A stretch of DNA of 64,000 bases, from the NCBI RefSeq assembly GCF_902859875.1, contig NZ_CADIKF010000002.1, forward strand, positions 1-64,000, written 5' to 3'. Position 1 is the stretch's first letter. Each line of letters opens with the position of its first letter. Of this stretch, positions 8,979 through 18,914 are shown piece by piece. Under the pieces are notes generated by a model that saw only the letters and a list, made by a program, of their open reading frames with translations, did no database searches and had not been told where the DNA came from. The position numbers and the translations under genes are program-made. Source of the DNA: Paraburkholderia solisilvae. Its GTDB lineage: Bacteria > Pseudomonadota > Gammaproteobacteria > Burkholderiales > Burkholderiaceae.

Positions 8979-9926
8979 ATGCGCCAGCCGGCAGACACGC
9001 TCGTGAATATCGCGCTCCCCGCCGTATCCGGACGCCGACGCCGGCTGCGCCTGCCGTCGCAGGCACTCGTCGCGGCTGTGTTCCTCGCGCCTGCCGTGCT
9101 GCTGCTGGCCGTCTTCCTGCTCTATCCGCTCGTGTCGAGCATGCGGCTTTCGCTGCTCGACTGGAACGGTCTCGGCAGCAATGCGCGTTTCGTCGGACTG
9201 TCGAACTGGGTTCATCTCGCGCACGACATCGTGTTCTGGCAATCGCTGCTGAACAATGCGATCCTTGCGATCGCATCGATTGTCGTCGAATTGCCGATCG
9301 CGCTTGCGCTCGCGGTACTGCTCGAAAAAGCCGGCCGCGGTTCGCGCGTGCTCAAGATTCTCTACTTTTTGCCGCTTCTGATGTCGAGCGTCGCGATCGG
9401 CGTGCTGTTCAAGAACGTCTACGATCCGAATTTCGGCCCGCTCAACGCCGCTTTGCATGCGGCCGGTCTCGACGCCCTCGCGCAAGACTGGCTCGGCAAT
9501 CCTCATCTTTCGCTGGCGTCGACCATCGCGGTAATCTGCTGGCAGAACATTCCGTTCTACATGATTCTGTTCCTCGCCGGCCTCTCGTCAATGCCAGTCG
9601 AAGTCAACGAGGCCGCGCGTCTGGACGGTGCGTCCGAATGGGTCATCTTCTGGCGCATCAAACTGCCGCATCTGCAAGATACCGTGCGCACCGCCGTGCT
9701 GCTCGCGGTGCTCGGCTCGCTGCGCTACTTCGACCTGATCTACGTGATGACGGGCGGCGGTCCCGAAGGCTCGTCGGAATTGATGGCCACGTATATGTAT
9801 CGCACGGTGTTCAGCTCATTCCAGCTCGGCTATGGGAGCACGATCGGCTCGGCGATGTTCCTCATCGTCTGCGCGGTCGCGGCGGTGTCGCTGCGCGTCA
9901 CGCGCCGCTTCGAGACCGAGGTCTAG
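8979..9926 (+). CDS. Sugar ABC transporter permease (MalF/UgpA type)
   Basis: This 315-aa inner-membrane permease has about six transmembrane helices. The binding-protein-dependent EAA loop is seen in [23 protein letters not shown], which contacts the ATPase. The first helix starts near residue 30 ([23 protein letters not shown]). The ATG was chosen 42 bases after the binding-protein stop; the frame stays open upstream but that part lies inside the preceding gene in another frame. It forms the channel with the next gene product. Confidence 0.92.
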   Translation: MRQPADTLVNIALPAVSGRRRRLRLPSQALVAAVFLAPAVLLLAVFLLYPLVSSMRLSLLDWNGLGSNARFVGLSNWVHLAHDIVFWQSLLNNAILAIASIVVELPIALALAVLLEKAGRGSRVLKILYFLPLLMSSVAIGVLFKNVYDPNFGPLNAALHAAGLDALAQDWLGNPHLSLASTIAVICWQNIPFYMILFLAGLSSMPVEVNEAARLDGASEWVIFWRIKLPHLQDTVRTAVLLAVLGSLRYFDLIYVMTGGGPEGSSELMATYMYRTVFSSFQLGYGSTIGSAMFLIVCAVAAVSLRVTRRFETEV

Positions 9927-9929
9927 GCC

Positions 9930-10751
9930 ATGAAGACGAAGCTGCAATTCGGCACGCCATGCCTCGCGCTGATCTGGTTGATCGTCACGACACTGCCATT
10001 TATTTTTGTCGTCGCCACGAGCCTGAAGACGCAGGACGAAACCTTCTCGGCGCCGGTCTGGGCGTTGCCGCAGCACCTGTATTTCGGCAACTATGCGGCA
10101 GTGCTCGAAGGTCCGTACTTCACATACTTTCGCAACAGCGCGTTTGTGGTGGGCGTCTCGGTGCTGCTGATCGTGCTGGTCAGCGCAATGGCGGCGTATG
10201 CGTTCGCGCGCCTGCGCTTTTCGTTGAACAAGACACTCTTCGCGATCATCGTCGCGGGCATGATCGTGCCGCTGCACGCGACACTCGTGCCGATCTACCT
10301 GCTCACGCGCAACCTCGGCCTCTACGACACGCCGTTCGCCCTTCTCGGCCCGTATGTGGCGCTGAGTCTGCCGGTCTCGATCTTCATTCTCACCGGCTTT
10401 ATGCGCCAGATTCCGCGCGAGCTCGAAGAGGCCGCGCAACTGGACGGCGCCGGTCCGTTCCGCATCTTCTCGCGCATCTTCCTTCCGCTCTCGACCCCGG
10501 GGCTCGCCACCGTCGCGATCTATAACGGCATCGGCCTGTGGAACGAGTTTATTTTCGCGTACATGCTGACCTCGACGCCCGAACACCGCACGCTGCCGCT
10601 CGCGATATGGGACTTTCAGGGGCAATACTCGTCGAATGTGCCGGCCATGCTCGCGGTCGTCACGCTCACGTCGTTGCCGCTGATCGCTGCGTACGCATTC
10701 GGTCAGGAACGCGTGATCAAAGGAATGATGGCCGGTTCGCTGAAAGGCTGA
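9930..10751 (+). CDS. Sugar ABC transporter permease (MalG/UgpE type)
   Basis: This 273-aa second permease starts four bases after the previous stop, indicating translational coupling. It has six predicted membrane helices and an EAA motif ([24 protein letters not shown]) for the nucleotide-binding partner. No ATPase gene is present in the operon or elsewhere in the window, so the transporter must borrow a shared ATPase of the MsiK/UgpC type encoded elsewhere, as known for many CUT1 systems. Confidence 0.92.
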   Translation: MKTKLQFGTPCLALIWLIVTTLPFIFVVATSLKTQDETFSAPVWALPQHLYFGNYAAVLEGPYFTYFRNSAFVVGVSVLLIVLVSAMAAYAFARLRFSLNKTLFAIIVAGMIVPLHATLVPIYLLTRNLGLYDTPFALLGPYVALSLPVSIFILTGFMRQIPRELEEAAQLDGAGPFRIFSRIFLPLSTPGLATVAIYNGIGLWNEFIFAYMLTSTPEHRTLPLAIWDFQGQYSSNVPAMLAVVTLTSLPLIAAYAFGQERVIKGMMAGSLKG

Positions 10752-10855
10752 ACAATTGATATGAGTCGGCCCAAGCGCAAGCGCATCTAAACGCATCACC
10801 AGGTGGCGCATCAGCGGAACGTCGCCTGCGTACCCAACTTGTCAGGAGTCAATGT

Positions 10856-13258
10856 ATGGCGCTTGAAGAAAGCCACGAGCTGCCGGTCTATCGCCGGGCC
10901 GATGCTCCGACCGATGCGCGCGTCGCCGATCTGCTTGCGCGTATGACGATCGACGAAAAGATCGCGCAGTTGCATGCGGTCTGGCTGAAACTCTCGGCAG
11001 ACGGGCATCACGCGTGGCGTACCGAAGACTTCGCACAGCGCGACACCGGCGTGCCGCTCGATACGCTGCTGCGCTATGGCGTCGGTCAGGTGACGCGTCC
11101 GCTCGGCACGCACACCGTCGACCCGAAGGAAGGGGTGAAGGCGCTCAATGCGTTGCAGCGGCAGATGGTGGAAGAGACGCGTCTCGGCATTCCGGTGATG
11201 GCGCATGAGGAATGCCTGGTTGGGCTGATGATCAAGGACGCCACGCTGTTCCCGTCGCCGCTCAACTATGCGGCGACATGGAATGCATCGCTTATCAAAC
11301 GCGTCGGCAAGATGATCGGCGAGCAGGCACGCTCGATCGGCTGTCATCAGGGCCTCGCGCCGGTACTCGACGTATCGCACGACCCGCGTTGGGGCCGCAC
11401 CGAGGAAACCTTCGGCGAAGACCCGTATCTGGTCGGCGTGATGGCATGCCATTACGTGGCAGGCCTGCAGGGCGAACGCCGCGACCTGCTCGCGACGCTC
11501 AAGCATTTCGTCGCACATTCGGCCAGCGAAGGCGCGCGCAATCACGCACCGGTTCACGTCGGGCCTCGCGAGCTCAACGATACCTACATGCTGCCGTTCG
11601 AGATGGCCGTGAAGCTGGCGCACGCGGGCTCGGTAATGCCCGCGTATCACGACATCGACGGCGTGCCGTGTCACACCAACCAGCCGCTGCTGCAGCGCGT
11701 GCTGCGCGAGAAATGGGGCTTCGACGGGCTGATCGTTGCCGACTACGCAGCGGTGAATCTGCTGTATACGCATCACGGCGTCGCGCGCGACGCAGCCGAG
11801 GCCGCCGCCCAATCGTTCAATGCGGGGCTCGACGTCGAACTGCCGGGCCACGAATGCGCGTTGCACCTGAAAGAGGCGCTCGCGCGCGGCGAAATCAGCG
11901 AGGCGACGATCGATGCGGCCGTCACGCGGGTGCTGCGTGCAAAATTCGACATCGGCCTTTTCGAGCATCCTTATGCCGACCCGGAGCGCGTCAACCTGCG
12001 CAGCAACGCGGCACTCGATCTCGCGCACGAAGTCGCGCTCGAATCGGCGGTGCTGCTGCGCAACGACGGCGTGCTGCCGCTCGCCTGCGACGGCAAGCAG
12101 AAGGTCGCCGTGATCGGGCCGACAGCGGACGATCCGCTTGCGCTGCTCGCGGGCTACAGCTTTCCCGTGCACCTCATCAATAGCGGCGAGACGTCGAATT
12201 CGTCGATCACGACGCCATTGCAGGCGTTGCGTGACCTGCTCGGGCATGCGCAGATCATCTACGAGAAAGGCTGCGCGATTATCGAGGAGCGGCGTGCGGG
12301 CGCGCCCGTATTCCCTGGCGACGTTTCACTCGACACGCGCGATGTGAACAGCCACGATGAACTGATCAGCACGGACACCTCGCGCCTCGCGCTCGCCGCG
12401 CAGGCCGCGCGTGACGCGGACGTGGCGGTCGTGTGCGTCGGCGACCTCTCGGGCCTGTTCCAGTCGGGAACGGTCGGCGAAGGTTCTGACACCGATAGCC
12501 TCGCCTTGCCGGGCGTTCAACAGGCGCTCGTCGATGCCGTGATCGCAACCGGCACGCCCACTGTCGTCGTGATGACGGGCGGCCGCCCGTATAACCTCGG
12601 TGGCCAGGAGGAACGCGTCGCCGCGCAGGTGATGGCATTTGCGCCGGGTGAAAAAGGCGGCATCGCGCTCGCCGAATTGCTGACCGGGCGCGCCGGCTTC
12701 AGCGGACGTCTGCCGCTGTCAGTGCCGGCCAGCGCGGGCGCGGTGCCTTACGTCTACAACCATCGCCTGAAAAGCGCGGGCACGCCTGTCGCGCGGCACT
12801 TCGGCTCACGCTACCCGTTTGGCTTCGGGCTGACCTATACAAGCTTCGCGTACGGCGACCTGCAACTCACCGCGGCAAACGCGCCGATTGCCGATGGCAC
12901 ATTCGAGTTCAGCTTCAGCGTGGAGAACATCGGGGCGCGCCGCGGCGACGAGGTCGTGCAGATCTACGTGCGCGACCGTCTCGCTTCGACGTCGCGCCCC
13001 GTGAAAGAGCTCAAGGCGTTCGCCCGCGTGACGGTCGAGCCGCAAGCGAAAGCGCGGCTACGCGTACGGCTGCCCGTCGATATGCTCAACTTCACGGACG
13101 GAAACGGCGAGCGCATTGTCGAGCCGGGCGAGTTCGAACTGATGATCGGCAGTTCGAGCCGCGACATCCATCTGAACGCGACGCTCACCGTCACGGGTCA
13201 GGCGACCCGCGTGCTCGAACGCAATTGGCGCATGGTGAGCGATGTGCAGGCGATTTGA
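10856..13258 (+). CDS. Glycoside hydrolase family 3 beta-glucosidase/beta-xylosidase
   Basis: This 800-aa GH3 enzyme has an N-terminal TIM-barrel domain with the nucleophile Asp296 in GFDGLIVADYAAV. It also has the substrate-binding KHFVAHSASEGARNHAP region, an alpha/beta sandwich domain (about 400-620), and a C-terminal fibronectin-III-like domain (VENIGARRGDEVVQIYVRD). There is no signal peptide, so it acts in the cytoplasm on an imported oligosaccharide. AGGAG lies seven bases before the ATG. It closes the LacI-regulated operon, 104 bases after the second permease. Specificity for glucose or xylose units cannot be told from sequence. Confidence 0.93.
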   Translation: MALEESHELPVYRRADAPTDARVADLLARMTIDEKIAQLHAVWLKLSADGHHAWRTEDFAQRDTGVPLDTLLRYGVGQVTRPLGTHTVDPKEGVKALNALQRQMVEETRLGIPVMAHEECLVGLMIKDATLFPSPLNYAATWNASLIKRVGKMIGEQARSIGCHQGLAPVLDVSHDPRWGRTEETFGEDPYLVGVMACHYVAGLQGERRDLLATLKHFVAHSASEGARNHAPVHVGPRELNDTYMLPFEMAVKLAHAGSVMPAYHDIDGVPCHTNQPLLQRVLREKWGFDGLIVADYAAVNLLYTHHGVARDAAEAAAQSFNAGLDVELPGHECALHLKEALARGEISEATIDAAVTRVLRAKFDIGLFEHPYADPERVNLRSNAALDLAHEVALESAVLLRNDGVLPLACDGKQKVAVIGPTADDPLALLAGYSFPVHLINSGETSNSSITTPLQALRDLLGHAQIIYEKGCAIIEERRAGAPVFPGDVSLDTRDVNSHDELISTDTSRLALAAQAARDADVAVVCVGDLSGLFQSGTVGEGSDTDSLALPGVQQALVDAVIATGTPTVVVMTGGRPYNLGGQEERVAAQVMAFAPGEKGGIALAELLTGRAGFSGRLPLSVPASAGAVPYVYNHRLKSAGTPVARHFGSRYPFGFGLTYTSFAYGDLQLTAANAPIADGTFEFSFSVENIGARRGDEVVQIYVRDRLASTSRPVKELKAFARVTVEPQAKARLRVRLPVDMLNFTDGNGERIVEPGEFELMIGSSSRDIHLNATLTVTGQATRVLERNWRMVSDVQAI

Positions 13259-13561
13259 CTCGCGGCGTGTCATCGATTTATTGCATGTAAAGGAGCGGAT
13301 CGAACCCCACCCCGCGAAACAACTGACGAGAAACTGAACCGCGACATGCGCGATTTTGCCGTCGACGCATCGTGTCGGCCGCGCTTTCGGATGACGCGCG
13401 GGTCCCGGCCCGGCCCCGCAAAACGGCCCATCCGCCGCACAGAAAACCGGCAGACAAACCGTCAGGCGAGCCACTTGCTACCCAGCCGATGACCGCTCTG
13501 CACAAGCCGGCGGTGTGAGCGCGGCACGCGCGCGGCGATAAACCGCACCAGGGGTTGGGGC
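13259..13561. other. Intergenic region, no gene recognised
   Basis: About 300 GC-rich bases between the GH3 gene and the ABC exporter. Small open frames here look accidental. No clear terminator or operator was found. Confidence 0.4.
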
Positions 13562-15406
13562 ATGAACAGTGTCAGCCATCATGCATCGGATGAGCGAAGC
13601 ATGTCGCGCACGCGCGGTCGGCGCGCGCAAACGCTCGTGGCGTACGCGGGCAAGCCTATCCAGCTGCTACTGCAGTACGTCCGCCGCCGTCCCGTCTCCC
13701 ATACGCTGGTGCTGCTCGCGATCATTGCCGCCGTCGGCTGTGCGCTGGGCTCGCAGTTCGCCATCAAAAATCTGATCGATGCGTTGCCCGCCGGGCGCGA
13801 TCATCCCGCCACCGTCGTGTCGGCATTTGTGACCATCGTCGTACTGCTGTTCGCCGACAATCTGTTCTGGCGCGTGGCGGGATGGATCAGCGTGCGCACC
13901 TTCGTGGCCGTGACGGGGGACGTGCGCCGGCAGCTGTTCGGCTATGCAACCGGCCACTCGCCCACGTATTTCTCCGCGATCCGCCCGGGCACAGTCGCAA
14001 GCCGCGTATCGGCAACCGCCAACGCGGTCTTCGCGATCGAAAACACGGTCGCGTGGAACGCGCTGCCGCCGCTGCTCTCCGTGTTCGGTGCGATCGGCAT
14101 GCTGGGGTTCGTCAGCCCGTGGATGGCGATTTCGCTGCTGCTGGTGTCGGTCTGCATGGCCACCCTCCTGTTCTGGCTCGCAAGCCACGGCAGCAGCAAG
14201 CATAAGCGGTTCGCTTCCGACGCCGCATCCGTCGACGGCGAACTGGTGGATGTCATCAGCAATATGGCGACGGTCAGGATGTTTGTCGCGACGCAACGCG
14301 AAAGCGCCCGGCTCGACGCATTTCTGAACGGCGAGATGACCTCGCGCGAGGCCAGTCTGCGGTTCCTCGAAAAGCTGCGGCTGCTGCATGCGGTCGCGAC
14401 TTTGCTGCTTTCCTCAGCGCTGCTAGGTTGGGTTCTGTGGCTGTGGACGCTCGGACGCGCAACCACCGGCGACGTCGTGCTCGTCAGTTCGCTCGGATTC
14501 GCGATCCTGCACGGCACGCGCGACCTGGCCGTCGCGCTGGTGGACGTCACGCAGCATGTCGCAAGGCTCGCCGAAGCGGCGCAGGCGCTGCTCGTGCCGC
14601 GCGACATGGAAGAGCCGGTCAGCGCGCCCGCCCTCGAAATCCGCGATGCGAATATCGACTTCGAGAACATCACGTTTGCCTATCCGGGGCGGCGCCCGGT
14701 GCTCGATCATTTCAGCCTGCATATCGATGCCGGCCAGCGCGTCGGCCTCGTCGGTCCCTCTGGTGCGGGGAAAACCACCGTGCTCGCGTTGCTGCAGCGT
14801 TCGTTCGATCCGCCGCGCACTTCAGGCGCCGTGACGATCTCGGGCCAGCGGCTGTGCGACGTGAGCCTCGCCAGCGTGCACGACGCGATTGCCGTCGTGC
14901 CGCAGGACGTGTCACTGTTCAATCGCACGCTGCTGGACAACCTTCGCTACGGCCGGCCGGACGCGACCATGGCGGACGTGCTGCGGGCTTGCGAACAGGC
15001 GAATTGCCGTGAGCTGATCGACTCGTTGCCGGAGGGCCTCGACACGATCGTCGGCGAGCGCGGCACGCGCCTGTCCGGCGGACAGCGTCAGCGCATTGCG
15101 ATTGCGCGCGCGTTTCTGAAGGACGCCCCTATTCTGCTGCTCGACGAAGCGACATCCGCGCTCGATAGCGAATCGGAAGCCGCGATCCAGCTCGCGCTGG
15201 ACAGACTGCTGGCCGGGCGCACCGTGGTTGCGATCGCCCACCGGCTGTCGACGCTGCGCAACTTCGACCGCATCGTCGTCATTCAGCACGGCCGGCTTGT
15301 CGATGACGGCACGCCGGCAGAGCTATCGAAACGCGCGGGAATCTATCGCGACGTGCTTTTACGTCAGGAACGTCGCACAGCGACGAGTGCCGGGGTATTC
15401 GAGTGA
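13562..15406 (+). CDS. ABC exporter, fused permease and ATPase
   Basis: This 614-aa type IV (type I exporter) half-transporter has a membrane domain of about six helices (residues 40-320) and a C-terminal nucleotide-binding domain. The latter has Walker A GPSGAGKTT, Q-loop VVPQDVSLF, signature LSGGQRQRIAIARAFL, Walker B ILLLDEATSALD and H-loop AIAHRLS, all intact. It should work as a homodimer in the inner membrane, exporting a lipid, peptide or drug. No periplasmic adaptor, substrate gene or regulator is adjacent, so the cargo is unknown. A G-rich ribosome binding region precedes the ATG. Confidence 0.9.
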   Translation: MNSVSHHASDERSMSRTRGRRAQTLVAYAGKPIQLLLQYVRRRPVSHTLVLLAIIAAVGCALGSQFAIKNLIDALPAGRDHPATVVSAFVTIVVLLFADNLFWRVAGWISVRTFVAVTGDVRRQLFGYATGHSPTYFSAIRPGTVASRVSATANAVFAIENTVAWNALPPLLSVFGAIGMLGFVSPWMAISLLLVSVCMATLLFWLASHGSSKHKRFASDAASVDGELVDVISNMATVRMFVATQRESARLDAFLNGEMTSREASLRFLEKLRLLHAVATLLLSSALLGWVLWLWTLGRATTGDVVLVSSLGFAILHGTRDLAVALVDVTQHVARLAEAAQALLVPRDMEEPVSAPALEIRDANIDFENITFAYPGRRPVLDHFSLHIDAGQRVGLVGPSGAGKTTVLALLQRSFDPPRTSGAVTISGQRLCDVSLASVHDAIAVVPQDVSLFNRTLLDNLRYGRPDATMADVLRACEQANCRELIDSLPEGLDTIVGERGTRLSGGQRQRIAIARAFLKDAPILLLDEATSALDSESEAAIQLALDRLLAGRTVVAIAHRLSTLRNFDRIVVIQHGRLVDDGTPAELSKRAGIYRDVLLRQERRTATSAGVFE

Positions 15407-15525
15407 CGGCCGCATTGCCTGAGGTGTCTCAGGTGGTCCGGCATGCCCGGCGCGCGCGCATCCATGCTGCTGCATGGCGAAGCGGTCTTGAAAGAGTCGC
15501 GCCAGCGCCGCGGGCCTCGGCCGAA

Positions 15526-15951
15526 CTAGACTTTCGGCTGCGATTGCGACAACTGCTCATCGAGCGAGCGCGTCAACGGCGTTTCCACGTCGCCGGTGTG
15601 TTGCGTGCTCACCGGTTCGATCAGCACGATCCAGCATTCCTCATCCGCGACCGGATTGTGAAGCACGCCGCGCGGCACCACGTGAAGCGAACCGGCCGGC
15701 AAGCGCACCTCGTTCCCCTGCTCGTACTGAATGCGCAGATTGCCGCGCACGATATAGAAGAGTTCGTCCTCCCGAGCGTGGTCGTGCCAGACAAACTCGC
15801 CGGACAGCTTCGCAACCTTGACGTAGCTGTCGTTCACGCGCGCCACGACTTTCGGCGACCAATAGTCGGTCAACGATTCGAATGCGCGCTGCAGGTCCAC
15901 GACGCCGCCAAACGGAAATTCATGGATTGGAGTGGGTTGAGTGGTGCTCAT
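15526..15951 (-). CDS. Small cupin-domain protein
   Basis: This 141-aa single-domain cupin has both conserved motifs: motif 1 GEFVWHDHAREDELFYIVRG and motif 2 PAGSLHVVPRGVLHNP. The metal-binding His, Glu and His residues are present. Such proteins are isomerases, dioxygenases or ligand binders; no reaction can be assigned. The start has GGAG about seven bases upstream, preferred over a longer in-frame ATG at 15984. It is divergent from the LysR gene at 16054 across 102 bases, which implies that the LysR protein controls it. Confidence 0.85.
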   Translation of the reverse strand: MSTTQPTPIHEFPFGGVVDLQRAFESLTDYWSPKVVARVNDSYVKVAKLSGEFVWHDHAREDELFYIVRGNLRIQYEQGNEVRLPAGSLHVVPRGVLHNPVADEECWIVLIEPVSTQHTGDVETPLTRSLDEQLSQSQPKV

Positions 15952-16033
15952 TAGATGCTCCGTCAAAAACAGATCGGGGACCAATATAAAGCGGCGCGTT
16001 GCATTAGAGAAACGATATAGTTTGATACATCAC

Positions 16034-16048
16034 ATTAGATACGCTAAT
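16034..16048. promoter_or_regulatory. LysR-type T-N11-A box candidate
   Basis: ATTAGATACGCTAAT has 5-bp inverted arms and a T-N11-A core in the 102-base region between the divergent cupin and LysR genes. It lies just before the LysR GTG start, as expected for an autoregulatory recognition site. Confidence 0.5.
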
Positions 16049-16053
16049 ACGTC

Positions 16054-16923
16054 GTGAACCGAAACCTCGATATTCCGCTTGTGCGGACCTTCGTCATGGT
16101 TGCCGAACTCGGCAGCATGACCGCTGCCGCGAATCGTCTACATCTCACGCAAGGCGCGGTCAGCCAGCAGATTCGCCGGCTCGAGGAAACCCTCGACTGC
16201 CCGCTGATTCGCCGTGAAGGACGGCGGCTCGAATTGACACCGGCCGGCGAACGGCTGCTCGCCAAGGCGCGGCACCTGCTGAAGATGAACGACGAAATCT
16301 GGGCGGATATGAGCGCGCGTCCGCTCTCCGGCACGTTGCGGCTCGGGTTGCCTTACGATCTCGTCGGCACCTGTTTTCCGGCCATCTTTCAGGCGTTCGG
16401 CGAAGCGTATCCGTATGTCGACATCGCGCTGCGCTGCGCGACCTCGCCCGAATTGTCGGCAGCCATCGCTGACGGCGCGCTGGAAATCGCGGTCATCGAA
16501 GAGCCCGCCGACGAGGCGAGCGGTGAAGTCTTGCGGCTCGATCAGCTGGTTTGGGTCGGCGCGCGCGGCGGGCTGTCGCATCGCAAGCGGCCGCTGCCGG
16601 TGTCGATGGTGGCGGAGACCTGCGCGTTCCGAAGCAGGATTCTCGAACTGCTCGGCGAAAGCCAGATTGGCTGGCGAACCGTGTTCGAAAGCGGCAACAT
16701 CGAGGCCACACGTGTCACCGTGCGCGGCGATCTGGCCGTCACCGCATGGCTCGCGTCGACGGTGCCCGCCGATATGGATATTCTCAGCGCCGAATCCGGC
16801 CTGCCGACACTGCCCACATTCGCGATCACGTTGCAGATGACGTCGGGAGCCGGACCCGTCGCGCAGGAATTCGCGCGGTATGTGCGGGATGCGATGCCGC
16901 GGTGGCGCGCAACTGATGGATAA
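16054..16923 (+). CDS. LysR family regulator, likely controls the divergent cupin gene
   Basis: This 289-aa LysR regulator has its N-terminal winged helix-turn-helix at residues 9-66 (FVMVAELGSMTAAANRLHLTQGAVSQQIRRLEE) and a periplasmic-binding-like effector domain after residue 90 (SGTLRLGLPYDLVGTCFPAIF). The start is a GTG that gives the standard N-terminus of the family. Divergent placement against a small cupin gene is the classic LysR/target layout. Confidence 0.9.
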   Translation: MNRNLDIPLVRTFVMVAELGSMTAAANRLHLTQGAVSQQIRRLEETLDCPLIRREGRRLELTPAGERLLAKARHLLKMNDEIWADMSARPLSGTLRLGLPYDLVGTCFPAIFQAFGEAYPYVDIALRCATSPELSAAIADGALEIAVIEEPADEASGEVLRLDQLVWVGARGGLSHRKRPLPVSMVAETCAFRSRILELLGESQIGWRTVFESGNIEATRVTVRGDLAVTAWLASTVPADMDILSAESGLPTLPTFAITLQMTSGAGPVAQEFARYVRDAMPRWRATDG

Positions 16924-17065
16924 AAAGTTCTGGTCGTCTTGGCGCAGGCCGATGCCGAACGCGACGCGACGATTACATCCCATGTAATTGGCACGCGGAA
17001 CAGTCGCCTCTACTCTTTGGCCATCGCGCTGCTGATCCGGCGGCGCTCAATGCCAAGGAGCTAAC

Positions 17066-17623
17066 ATGTTCCACTATCCCGCTCATACGATCGAATCGGC
17101 GCCGGCAGAATCGAAGCCCGTGCTCCGGCAATTGCAACAGGCGTTTGGTCTGATCCCGAACATCGCCGCCACCATGGCCGCTTCTCCAGTGCTGATCAAC
17201 GGGTTTATCGGCCTGTTCGAGCGCGTGCATGCGAGCAGTTTGACGGAACCGCAGATCCAGACGCTGTTGCTGACCAACGCGGTCACGAATGCCAGTGAGT
17301 GGGCGGTTGCGTTTCACACCGCCCTCGCGCTCAAGCAAGATGTGCGTCGCGCCGATGTCGACGCAATCCGGCACGGCGGCCTGCCCGCTGACGCCGGCCT
17401 CGCCGCGCTTTCCACATTGGCACGCACGCTGATCGAAAAGCGCGGCCGTCTTGCTGAAGCGGATAAGCAACGCTTTTTCGATGCCGGGTTCAGCGCCGGG
17501 CAGTTACTCGAAGTCATTGCGGTGGTGGCCGCATCGACCATCACGAACTACACCGGCAGCGTGACGCAGCCTGAACTGGAAGCACCGTTCACCGAGTTTG
17601 TCTGGCGCGCGCCGGTTGCGTGA
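17066..17623 (+). CDS. AhpD/carboxymuconolactone-decarboxylase-like protein lacking the cysteines
   Basis: This 185-aa all-helical protein of the CMD/AhpD superfamily contains AFGLIPNIAATMAASPVLINGF and the characteristic region TNAVTNASEWAVAFHTALAL. In peroxidase members this region reads E-x-C-x-x-C-x-x-x-H. Here Glu and His remain but both redox cysteines are replaced (Ser/Ala-type residues), and there is no cysteine in the protein, so alkylhydroperoxidase activity is unlikely. A good ATG follows AAGGAG. It is followed 37 bases later by an XRE regulator on the same strand, probably co-transcribed. Confidence 0.8.
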   Translation: MFHYPAHTIESAPAESKPVLRQLQQAFGLIPNIAATMAASPVLINGFIGLFERVHASSLTEPQIQTLLLTNAVTNASEWAVAFHTALALKQDVRRADVDAIRHGGLPADAGLAALSTLARTLIEKRGRLAEADKQRFFDAGFSAGQLLEVIAVVAASTITNYTGSVTQPELEAPFTEFVWRAPVA

Positions 17624-17660
17624 GGCTGTTATCGTCATGCGTCTGAATGAGGGAAATCGC

Positions 17661-18506
17661 ATGAATGTCAGCAGTCGCAATCCGGCAGCGTCAACGGGCG
17701 AACTGGGCAATCTGTTGCGCTATTGGCGCGACGTGCGTGGCGTCAGTCAGCTCGATCTGTCGCTCGAGGCAGGCGTCTCGCAGCGGCAGATCAGCTTTAT
17801 TGAAAGCGGGCGCAGCGTGCCCGGCCGCGACACGCTGCTGACGCTCGCACAAACGCTCGACGTGCCGTTGCGCGAGCGCAATGCGCTGTTGCTCGCCGCC
17901 GGATACGCCCCGCTGTATTCGGAGGCGCCATGGAACGCGCAGGAGATGCATAGCGTGGTCCGCGCGCTGGAGCGGGTGGTTCGCCAGCACGAACCGTATC
18001 CGGCTATCGTCATGGACCGGCACTGGAACGTGCTGATGACCAACGACGCCGCACTGCGCTTTTTCAACTGCTTCATCGATATGGCGTCGCGGGAAGGCCC
18101 GCGCAACATGCTGCATCTGATGTTCGACCCGCAAGGGATGCGTCCGTTTGTGGCCGACTGGGAAACCGTATCGCGCAGCCTGCTGCAACGCGTGTATCGC
18201 GAATCGGTCGGTCGCGTGGTGGATGACGATACCGCGCACCTGCTCGACGCACTGCTCGCGTATCCCGACACCCCGCGCGACTGGAAGACCCATCACGCAC
18301 GTTCCGCCGCGCCGTCGCTGCCCGTGATCCCGCTCGGCTTTATTCACCATGGCATCGTGCTAAGGTACTTCTCGATGGTGACGAGTGTCGGCGCGCCGCA
18401 AAACGTTGCCGCGCAGGAGTTGAGGCTTGAATGCCTGTTCCCCGCCGACGATGAAACGGAAGAACATCATCTGCCATTGCTCGCCACGCATTCGAAGCTG
18501 CGCTAA
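17661..18506 (+). CDS. XRE family regulator with MmyB-like ligand-binding domain
   Basis: This 281-aa protein has an N-terminal lambda-repressor-type helix-turn-helix (VSQLDLSLEAGVSQRQISFIESGRSVPGRDT, about residues 28-58). The MmyB-type domain follows (YPAIVMDRHWNVLMTNDAALRFF), a PAS-like fold that binds fatty-acid-like ligands in actinobacterial homologues. The ATG at 17661 has GAGGG eight bases upstream and was preferred over longer in-frame starts. It lies just after the AhpD-like gene and probably regulates it. Confidence 0.87.
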   Translation: MNVSSRNPAASTGELGNLLRYWRDVRGVSQLDLSLEAGVSQRQISFIESGRSVPGRDTLLTLAQTLDVPLRERNALLLAAGYAPLYSEAPWNAQEMHSVVRALERVVRQHEPYPAIVMDRHWNVLMTNDAALRFFNCFIDMASREGPRNMLHLMFDPQGMRPFVADWETVSRSLLQRVYRESVGRVVDDDTAHLLDALLAYPDTPRDWKTHHARSAAPSLPVIPLGFIHHGIVLRYFSMVTSVGAPQNVAAQELRLECLFPADDETEEHHLPLLATHSKLR

Positions 18507-18914
18507 TCGATTTGGGCCGTTTGAAAGACTGATGGGCTTTCAACCCTTTCGGCACGCGTGCCGTCCGATGGATGCGACGCGAATCTCGTTTGCGCATCAC
18601 AAGGCGCGGTAATCGCAAGACGGTGTCGCTTTGCCGGGACGCACTGCCCTCTTGCCGCGACACATACCGGCACACGTTGCCGGCAACGGACACGCTGATT
18701 GCCCAACACGTCCGCCGGGTTTTCACCGGGTCGACGCATTGTCCAAACACATGCTTGTGGCCGCTCTTCCGTTAGCGCTTCAAACCGGCCGTTCGACACC
18801 TGTCGGCAAATCGATGACAATGTGCGCGGCCTGCAGAAATCGATGCGGCGCGCCGGCCTCGCCGGCTGTCCGCGCAAGACAGCAACCGGGTTGCATCAGA
18901 CTGGAGAGTGACGA
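18507..18914. other. Intergenic region upstream of the formyltransferase fusion
   Basis: These 408 bases have no believable gene. A GCCGGC-CTC-GCCGGC hairpin lies about 50 bases before the downstream start. I looked for a riboswitch because the next gene has folate-type and ACT domains, but found no recognisable ZTP, THF or glycine aptamer. Confidence 0.4.

Noticed and set aside
10811..12247. A 478-residue minus-strand frame inside the GH3 gene
   Set aside because: Arg/His-rich antisense shadow; the plus strand carries all GH3 motifs.
13562..15406. Bacteriocin or toxin exporter
   Set aside because: No peptidase domain, adaptor gene or small precursor gene is adjacent, so the cargo was left open.
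18507..18914. Possible riboswitch before the formyltransferase-ACT fusion
   Set aside because: No recognisable ZTP, THF or glycine aptamer core could be traced; only short GC hairpins.
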